11,556 nt of DNA. Source: Betaproteobacteria bacterium (GTDB lineage: Bacteria > Pseudomonadota > Gammaproteobacteria > Burkholderiales > SG8-39). This document shows positions 6,935 through 11,556 of this stretch, in pieces. A program made the position numbers and the translations under genes. The DNA lies in NCBI GenBank assembly GCA_007280315.1, contig QYQC01000220.1, positions 1 through 11,556 of the forward strand, read 5' to 3'. A model generated the notes under the pieces. It was not told the DNA's origin. It worked only from the letters and a program-made list of their open reading frames with translations, and ran no database searches. Position 1 is the stretch's first letter. The number at the start of each line of letters is the position of its first letter.

Positions 6935-7639
6935 TTAGGCGAGGTGCCGCGGCGTCCAGCCTGGTACATGCTTCTGGCGCCATTGCCACCAGCGCGGGAC
7001 GTTTGGCGAAAACGCGCGCTCGATGTAGTAGGGCACCATCGGCGCATACCAATCCCATAGACGGCGCAGGTCGCCGACTGGCTCGTCGTGCAGTTCGACG
7101 CGCAGATCAACGATCGGGAAAGGCTGCCGGTCATAGACTAGGAGGGCGGAGGAATTCTGTCCTTCGGGTTGTCCGCCTGCGTTCCGACCGGCCTCGATGG
7201 ACCGCACCAAACGTTCGGCAAGCTCCAGATCCGAATCAGCTGAAAACGCCTGCGCCATTGCGGTGACTACCTGCTCTCCGACAAGCACGTTTCCCGAGCA
7301 TACGAATCCGTCGCCGACCTGGTGTCCGGCCCAGGCTGCGTTGCGGCTGCCGGTGGCTGCGTGGGCGTGGCCGTAGACGTCGACAACGGCGATCTGCCGG
7401 TAGTCTGGAAACGGATCGCTCGCGAGAACATCGCTCACCACCTTCGTCGCAGAAAGCCCCTGCGCAAGCAGCGTTCTGGCGATCAGATTGAGCTGCGGAT
7501 TCGCGACCGATTGAATCGACGCTGCCCCCATTCCCGGGACGATCAGCGGGCAGCGTCCGCCGACGTTTGGCGAGTAGGTCGCGATGCCAACGCCGAATTG
7601 GCCTGTCCTCTTGCAACGCGCTACGACCGAAAAAGTCAT
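6935..7639 (-). CDS. DUF1028 family protein (Ntn-hydrolase-like fold expected)
   Basis: A 234-residue cytoplasmic protein of the DUF1028 family, whose activity is not established; from memory, a solved family member has the Ntn-hydrolase fold. The start is ATG 7639 and not the upstream in-frame ATG at 7672, because a strong AGGAGG (7648-7653) sits 8 bases before it and family members begin MTFSxVAR. Family features are TFSVVAR (2-8), TGQFGVGIATYSPNVGG (12-28), GMGAASIQS (36-44), QIAVVDVYG (82-90), AAWAGHQVGDGFVCSGN (101-117), GEQVVTAMAQAF (121-132), and a C-terminal SALLVYD...VDLRVELHDEPVGDLRRL region. The residue after Met is Thr, a possible N-terminal nucleophile. It is the last gene of the IclR-Bug-DUF1028 run, 29 bases after the Bug stop. 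An amidase-like role on the imported compound is inference. Confidence 0.9.
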   Translation of the reverse strand: MTFSVVARCKRTGQFGVGIATYSPNVGGRCPLIVPGMGAASIQSVANPQLNLIARTLLAQGLSATKVVSDVLASDPFPDYRQIAVVDVYGHAHAATGSRNAAWAGHQVGDGFVCSGNVLVGEQVVTAMAQAFSADSDLELAERLVRSIEAGRNAGGQPEGQNSSALLVYDRQPFPIVDLRVELHDEPVGDLRRLWDWYAPMVPYYIERAFSPNVPRWWQWRQKHVPGWTPRHLA

Positions 7640-7647
7640 GCTGTGTT

Positions 7648-7653
7648 CCTCCT
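7648..7653 (-). promoter_or_regulatory. Ribosome binding site deciding the DUF1028 start
   Basis: A perfect AGGAGG within GGAGGAGGAA on the minus strand, 8 bases before ATG 7639. It fixes the start at MTFS and excludes the 11-residue longer reading from 7672. It is the strongest Shine-Dalgarno in the window. Confidence 0.85.
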
Positions 7654-7668
7654 CCGGGGAATTCGGAA

Positions 7669-8682
7669 TCAATCAATCTTGATGTTCATTTCGGCGCCGA
7701 GCTTGCGATAGGTTTCGAACCCGTCGCTGGTGAGCTTGCGCAGTTGTTCCGGGCTCATGGTTTTGATAATCGATCCAGTGCTCTCGATCTTCCTGCGTAC
7801 CGGCGGCAGTTGCAGAATCTTCCCGACTTCCATGCTCAGGCGCGCAACGACCGGCTTGGGTGTTCCGGCAGGCGCGTAGAGTGCGTTCCAGGTATCCAGT
7901 TCCAGTCCGGACATGCCCTGTTCCGCGAGGGTCGGGATATCCGGTTCCGACGGCACGCGCTCAGCCGATGCCACGCCGAGTGCACGCAGCTGTCCGGCAC
8001 GCACATAATTGATTTCGGTAGGGAGCGTGCCGAAATAGAATTGGACACGGTTCGTGAGCAGATCGGTATTTACCTGGGGCGCGCCTTTGTACGCAATATC
8101 GGTGATTTTTGCGCCGATCAGCTTGGCGAATAGCAGACAGGAGAGGTGAGTGCCGGTGCCGACGCCGTGGTGGGCGCAATTGAGCTTGGCGCTGTTGGCG
8201 CCTGCATAGGCGATGAACTCCTTCAGATTGGCCGCCGGTATCGACGGGTGCACGACCAGCACGATGGGAAGCGCGGCGACATAGGCCACCGGCTCGAAGT
8301 CCTTCAGTGGATGGTAGGTGACGTTCGGGTTAAGCGCGGGCACGATTGTCGACGGCGCGCTACCACCCATCACCAAGGTATAGCCGTCCGGCGCCGCCTT
8401 CGATACCACGGTCATGGCGATGGCGCCGCCGGCGCCGGCACGGTTTTCAACCAGCACCGGCTGGCCCAGTACCTTGGCCAGTTCCTCTCCGACGACGCGG
8501 CTGAGCAGATCGGTGATGCCGCCGGCGGGGTAGGGCGAGACAATGGTCAGGGGTTTTGTTGGCCACGCCTGCGCCTGTACGCCGGACGAGAACGAACTCA
8601 GGCAGGCGGCGAGGAGTGCGAGTGTCGCCAAGGTTCGGCTGCGGCTGCGGTTGGGCGTGTTCGAAATACGGAAATTGGGCAT
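7669..8682 (-). CDS. Bug/TctC-family tripartite tricarboxylate transporter substrate-binding protein
   Basis: A 337-residue periplasmic receptor of the Bug family, which binds small carboxylates or amides and hands them to TctAB-type membrane proteins or signals their presence. The start at ATG 8682 has GGAG six bases upstream; the open frame extends to 8859 but that part overlaps iclR and lacks signal-peptide character. Residues 1-38 are an export signal: Arg-rich n-region, TLATLALLAACLSSF core, and a VQAQA cleavage region. The mature part shows the family order WPTKPLTIVSPYPAGGITD (40-58), VENRAGAGG (78-86), DGYTLVMG, FEPVAYVA, the YKG loop (198-200), ALGVAS, DIPTLAEQG and APAGTPKPVV. No tctA or tctB genes are in the window, so it may work with a transporter elsewhere or only as a sensor. 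It lies 22 bases after iclR and 29 before the DUF1028 gene. Confidence 0.94.
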   Translation of the reverse strand: MPNFRISNTPNRSRSRTLATLALLAACLSSFSSGVQAQAWPTKPLTIVSPYPAGGITDLLSRVVGEELAKVLGQPVLVENRAGAGGAIAMTVVSKAAPDGYTLVMGGSAPSTIVPALNPNVTYHPLKDFEPVAYVAALPIVLVVHPSIPAANLKEFIAYAGANSAKLNCAHHGVGTGTHLSCLLFAKLIGAKITDIAYKGAPQVNTDLLTNRVQFYFGTLPTEINYVRAGQLRALGVASAERVPSEPDIPTLAEQGMSGLELDTWNALYAPAGTPKPVVARLSMEVGKILQLPPVRRKIESTGSIIKTMSPEQLRKLTSDGFETYRKLGAEMNIKID

Positions 8683-8704
8683 GACAGGCTCCGATTCAGG
8701 GTGT

Positions 8705-9514
8705 TTAGAGTTCGCCGAGCGGCATCTTTTCCAAGCCGTGCACAATCGACTTGAGGCGCGCGCCGATGGCTTCGAGCCGCGTCTCGGACAGGCGCACGCG
8801 CGGACCATGGCAGGCGATCGAAACCAGCAGTTGGTTGGACAGGGCCAGCGGCACTGCAACGCCGTTCAACTCCGCGTTCCAGTCGCCTCCGAAACAGTAG
8901 GCCTTATGTTCGAAGCGCGCCATCTCGCGCTCGACGCCTGCACGAATCTGCGGCCACCATTCCGGCAGGCCGCTGATTCGAATCTCCTCCAGCAGCGAAG
9001 TGCGCGCGGCTTGCGGCATCGCGGCGAGATAGGCGCGGCCGATGGCGGTCGTGGCGATCGGCACGCGCGTACCTACGTCCTGCTCCAGCGCCGCAATGGA
9101 AGGCGCGCGCAGGCGCTCGACAAATATCATGTGCAGCCCGTCGCGCGTCGCAATGGCGGCGGTCACCCCCTCGGCAGTTGCGATCTCCTGCAGCATCGGG
9201 CGGATGATCTGTCGCGCGCCCAGTCTTGCGAGTACCGGATATCCGAGGGTCAGGATATGAGGCTGCAGCCGGTAACCGGCAACGTTGGTGTCTTGCGCGA
9301 GATAGCCCAGGCGCGACAGCGTGTGCGTGAGTCGTGAGATCGTGGGTTTTGGCAAGCCAGTTCTTTTCGCCAGTTCCAGATTGGTGAGCACGTCGTCGCC
9401 AACCGAATACGCCTGCAGCACGCGCAGGCCGCGCGCCAGCGCGATAACGAATTGCCGGCCGCCGGCCTCGGGCTCGACGTTCGCGTTCTTGGGTTTGCGC
9501 CGGTTTTCTGCCAT
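8705..9514 (-). CDS. IclR-family transcriptional regulator
   Basis: A 269-residue regulator of the IclR family. The N-terminal winged helix-turn-helix spans about residues 22-85: ALARGLRVLQAY, then LTNLELAKRTGLPKPTISRL as the recognition unit, and LSRLGYL. The effector-binding domain (about 95-265) has the usual RPMLQEIA, GLHMIFVERL, TAIGRAYLAA and LNGVAVPL elements. The ligand is unknown. The start ATG 9514 has only a weak AGAGA-like ribosome binding site. It is the first gene of an apparent operon with the Bug and DUF1028 genes, and its upstream region carries two identical palindromes plus a degenerate third copy, so negative autoregulation relieved by a pathway compound is the natural model. 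That the palindromes are bound by this protein is inference from position. Confidence 0.94.
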   Translation of the reverse strand: MAENRRKPKNANVEPEAGGRQFVIALARGLRVLQAYSVGDDVLTNLELAKRTGLPKPTISRLTHTLSRLGYLAQDTNVAGYRLQPHILTLGYPVLARLGARQIIRPMLQEIATAEGVTAAIATRDGLHMIFVERLRAPSIAALEQDVGTRVPIATTAIGRAYLAAMPQAARTSLLEEIRISGLPEWWPQIRAGVEREMARFEHKAYCFGGDWNAELNGVAVPLALSNQLLVSIACHGPRVRLSETRLEAIGARLKSIVHGLEKMPLGEL

Positions 9515-9574
9515 GGCATGGTTCTCTGGGATAGCGTTCGATCGGGACCTCCAAACAGACGATCGCCGACGGCA

Positions 9575-9589
9575 TTTCGCTATGCGAAA
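9575..9589. promoter_or_regulatory. Candidate IclR operator O1
   Basis: TTTCGCTATGCGAAA, a perfect inverted repeat with 6-base arms around TAT. It is identical to the copy at 9661-9675. It lies about 60 bases upstream of the iclR ATG and just downstream of the predicted transcription start, where binding would block elongation or initiation. An extra half-site (CGCTAT) follows at 9590-9595. Confidence 0.75.
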
Positions 9590-9604
9590 CGCTATCGTAA
9601 TTTC

Positions 9605-9633
9605 ACTTTAGCATAGGCAATACATGTTCGCAA
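9605..9633 (-). promoter_or_regulatory. Candidate promoter of the iclR-bug-DUF1028 operon
   Basis: On the minus strand TTGCGA (9628-9633), a 17-base spacer, then TAAAGT (9605-9610) preceded by TGC, giving an extended -10. Each hexamer matches sigma-70 consensus at four of six positions. The predicted start near 9598 leaves a leader of about 84 bases to the iclR ATG. It lies between the two perfect palindromes, which supports it. Confidence 0.5.
9607..9621. promoter_or_regulatory. Degenerate third operator copy over the -10 element
   Basis: TTTAGCATAGGCAAT matches the reverse-strand form of the operator (TTTCGCATAGCGAAA) at 11 of 15 positions, including the whole central GCATAG. It covers the predicted -10. 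Its centre is 32 bases from O1 and 54 from O2, close to whole numbers of helical turns. The match could be partly chance because the site also has to look like a promoter. Confidence 0.45.
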
Positions 9634-9660
9634 TGTAGTAATTCTGCCGACCTTTTGTAG

Positions 9661-9675
9661 TTTCGCTATGCGAAA
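9661..9675. promoter_or_regulatory. Candidate IclR operator O2
   Basis: A second exact copy of TTTCGCTATGCGAAA, extended here to 7-base arms by G9660 and C9676. It sits about 65-80 bases upstream of the predicted iclR transcription start and only 15 bases after the MFS stop codon. With O1 86 bases away centre to centre, the pair brackets the promoter, an arrangement suited to cooperative binding or looping. Confidence 0.75.
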
Positions 9676-9690
9676 CTTAAGATCGGATGG

Positions 9691-10920
9691 CTAGGCGACC
9701 TGGCGTGAAAACCGGCGCGAGCGGTAGATCAACCCTGCCGCAATGCTGACCGTGACCAGGCTCCAGGCGATGCCGTTGACGAACGCGGCGCGATAAGAGC
9801 CGGTGAGATCGAATATCGCGCCCGACATCCAGCCGCCGAGCGCCATGCCGAAAAGGGTCGCCATCAGCACCGTGCCGACGCGGGCCCCGGCTTCACCCGG
9901 CTTGAAATGCTCGCGCACGATCAGGGCATACGAAGGCACGATACCGCCCTGGAACAGACCGAACAGCGCCGATATCACGTAGAGTGAAACCAGTCCATCG
10001 AACGGCAGGAAGAGTAGCAGCGCGACCGCCTGCAGCGAAGCGCCCAGAAGCAGCGTGCGCAGCCCGCCGATGTGGTCCGAGATCCAGCCGAACGTGAGCC
10101 GGCTGACAATGCCGAAGCCGAGCATGAGCGAGAGCATTTGCGCGCCGCGCGCAGGTCCGAATCCCAGGTCGCCGCAGTAGGCGACGATATGCACCTGCGG
10201 CATCGACATGGCTACACAGCAGGAGACTCCGGCGATGCTCAGCAACATCAGCAGCGTGCCCGGCGAGAGTCCAAGCGTGCCCTCCGATCCGGCGACGCTG
10301 GGCGCGGGCCCGGCTGCAGGCAGCTCGGGGATCGGCGGGCGGGGCCGCAGAAACAATGCGAGCGGCAGCATCGAGACGAGGCAGAACACGCCGATACCGA
10401 TGTAGGTCTGGCGCCAGCCGGCAGTTTCGATGAAGCGCTGCATTATCGGCGGCCAAACCGTCCCGGCGAGATAGTTGCCGCTGATGCAGATGGCGACGGC
10501 GATGCCGCGGCGCCGCGTGAACCAGAGCGATATATCCGCCACCAGCGGCGCGAACGTGGCCGAGGTGCCGAAAAGTCCGATCAATAAACCCTGCGCCAGG
10601 TTGAACTGCCACAGACTGCCGGCGGCGCCGGCGGCGATGAAACCCGCCGAAAGCCCGAACGCGCCGATAATCAGCGGGACCATCACGCCGTAGCGGTCCG
10701 CCAGCCGTCCCATCAGGATGCCGCCGATACCGAAGCCGATCATGGTGAAAGCGAAAGGCAGGGACGCATCCGAGCGGCTGACGCCGAAATCGGCCTGAAC
10801 CAGCGGCAGTACCACGGTGACTGCATACATGCCCGAACCGCCGATGGTCATCAGCGCCAGCGCGGCCCACAGGCGTGCCCAGGCATAGCGCGATTCAACC
10901 AGCGTTTCAGTCGCGGTCAA
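9691..10920 (-). CDS. MFS transporter, OxlT/monocarboxylate-like
   Basis: A 409-residue inner-membrane carrier of the major facilitator superfamily with about 12 hydrophobic segments in two halves. The halves are joined by a Pro/Ala/Gly-rich cytoplasmic loop at about 192-218. The loop 2-3 signature is GRLADRYG (71-78), mirrored by GWISDHIGG (279-286) in the second half, and WFTRRRGIA (133-141) marks loop 4-5. The overall pattern resembles the oxalate/formate antiporter and monocarboxylate group, so a small organic acid is a likely but unproven substrate. The start is a TTG at 10920 overlapping the stop of the upstream dehydrogenase as TTGA; GAGGG lies close before it, and the next Met (residue 24) would remove half of the first membrane segment. 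It is probably translationally coupled to the dehydrogenase and transported substrate and enzyme may be linked. Confidence 0.9.
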   Translation of the reverse strand: MTATETLVESRYAWARLWAALALMTIGGSGMYAVTVVLPLVQADFGVSRSDASLPFAFTMIGFGIGGILMGRLADRYGVMVPLIIGAFGLSAGFIAAGAAGSLWQFNLAQGLLIGLFGTSATFAPLVADISLWFTRRRGIAVAICISGNYLAGTVWPPIMQRFIETAGWRQTYIGIGVFCLVSMLPLALFLRPRPPIPELPAAGPAPSVAGSEGTLGLSPGTLLMLLSIAGVSCCVAMSMPQVHIVAYCGDLGFGPARGAQMLSLMLGFGIVSRLTFGWISDHIGGLRTLLLGASLQAVALLLFLPFDGLVSLYVISALFGLFQGGIVPSYALIVREHFKPGEAGARVGTVLMATLFGMALGGWMSGAIFDLTGSYRAAFVNGIAWSLVTVSIAAGLIYRSRRFSRQVA

Positions 10921-11556
10921 AATCCCTCGAGTACGATTTTGCCCAGCGTGTGTCCGCCTTCGAGCAGTTTGTGCGCGCGCTTCAGATTGGCGGCGTTGAT
11001 TTTTCCGAGGCTTGTGGTAAGCGTGGTCTTCAGCGCGCCGGCCTCGATCAGGGCCGCGGTCCGGTCAAGCAGGTGATGCTGCTCGATCATGTCCGGGGTG
11101 TTGAAGCTGGAGCGGGTGAACATGAATTCCCAGGCGAGGGTCACGCTCTTGCCCATCAGCGGCGTAAGGTCCACGGGTTTTTGCGCCGATACGATGGCGC
11201 ACATTTTCCCCAGCGGTTTGATGATGGATGCGAACGCGGGGAACCAGCGATCGGTATTGTTGAGGCAGAAAATATAGTCGACTTCCTTGCTGCCCACGGC
11301 CTCGAGCTGCGGCGCCAGATCCTTGCTGTGATCGATGACGTGATCCGCGCCCAGAGCGCGTACCCAGGCGACCGATTCCGGCCGCGATGCGGTGGCAATC
11401 ACATTGAGGCCGGCGAGTTTTTTCGCCAGCTGAATCGCGATCGAGCCTACGCCGCCGGCGCCGGCGATGATGAGCAGCGTCCTGCCCGCATGGTCGCCCG
11501 AACTGGAGATGCCCATGCGGTCGAACATGCCTTCCCAGGCGGTGATGGTGGTGAGC
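10917..11556 (-). CDS. Zinc-type alcohol dehydrogenase / quinone oxidoreductase family protein, 5' end beyond window
   Basis: C-terminal 212 residues of a medium-chain dehydrogenase/reductase; the frame stays open to the window end (LTTITAWEG precedes the Met at 11528, which is internal), so roughly the first third of the protein is missing. An NAD(P)-binding Rossmann motif is clear: LLIIAGAGGVGSIAIQLAK. Subfamily features are RALGADHVIDH, the FCLNNTDRWFPAF stretch, SVTLAWEFMFTRSSFNTPDM, and a closing INAANLKRAHKLLEGG and GKIVLEGF. These match, from memory, the group annotated as 'zinc-binding alcohol dehydrogenase family', which is nearer to quinone/enone reductases and often lacks zinc; the missing N terminus prevents checking zinc ligands. 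It is a cytoplasmic redox enzyme, substrate unknown. It shares a four-base TTGA overlap with the MFS gene and is likely its operon partner. Confidence 0.92.
   Translation of the reverse strand, partial: LTTITAWEGMFDRMGISSSGDHAGRTLLIIAGAGGVGSIAIQLAKKLAGLNVIATASRPESVAWVRALGADHVIDHSKDLAPQLEAVGSKEVDYIFCLNNTDRWFPAFASIIKPLGKMCAIVSAQKPVDLTPLMGKSVTLAWEFMFTRSSFNTPDMIEQHHLLDRTAALIEAGALKTTLTTSLGKINAANLKRAHKLLEGGHTLGKIVLEGF

Noticed and set aside
8683..8859. N-terminal extension of the Bug protein to 8859
   Set aside because: The added residues overlap iclR, are Arg/Cys-rich out-of-frame noise, and the proper signal peptide and GGAG site begin at 8682.
8543..9337. 264-codon plus-strand open frame
   Set aside because: It is antisense to iclR and the start of the Bug gene, both firmly identified.
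1..11556. CRISPR arrays, tRNA/rRNA genes, insertion sequences, prophage or defence genes
   Set aside because: I saw no regularly spaced repeats, no RNA gene signatures, no transposase or integrase, and no defence-type proteins on either strand.

Overview
The window is GC-rich, tightly packed bacterial chromosome and looks betaproteobacterial, most likely Burkholderiales. The main reasons are the Bug/TctC-type periplasmic solute receptor next to an IclR-family regulator, the LysR regulator, and a small protein with an end resembling a DUF found mainly in that group. There is no sign of an insertion sequence, phage, CRISPR array, tRNA or rRNA. Both window edges cut through genes.

Layout. At 2-553 (+) is the 3' part of a Sir2-family NAD-dependent deacylase. 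Eight bases later putA (562-3579, +) encodes a minimal bifunctional proline dehydrogenase / glutamate-semialdehyde dehydrogenase. Converging on it is a Tat-exported PhoD-like phosphatase (3634-5187, -). Upstream of phoD lie a strong hairpin (5264-5286) and a small 120-residue protein of unknown role (5350-5712, -). A 286-base AT-richer divergent region (5713-5998) with two LysR-box-like palindromes separates this small gene from a LysR-type regulator (5999-6916, +).

From 6935 to the end everything is on the minus strand and reads like a catabolic/uptake locus. In transcription order it holds: a zinc-type alcohol dehydrogenase/quinone oxidoreductase (cut by the window end at 11556); an MFS carrier that overlaps it by four bases through TTGA; a 176-base control region; an IclR-family regulator; a Bug receptor; and a DUF1028 protein. 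The last three genes are spaced by only 22 and 29 bases.

The most striking non-coding signal is in that control region. Two identical 15-base palindromes (TTTCGCTATGCGAAA at 9575-9589 and 9661-9675) flank a candidate promoter, and a degenerate third copy lies on its -10 element. This is a good candidate for the operator set through which the IclR protein controls its own operon. A reasonable model, which is inference, is that IclR senses a small organic acid or amide, the Bug protein and/or MFS carrier handles its capture or transport, and the DUF1028 protein and dehydrogenase act on it. The substrate cannot be read from the sequence. I found no clearly new defence or mobile system here.
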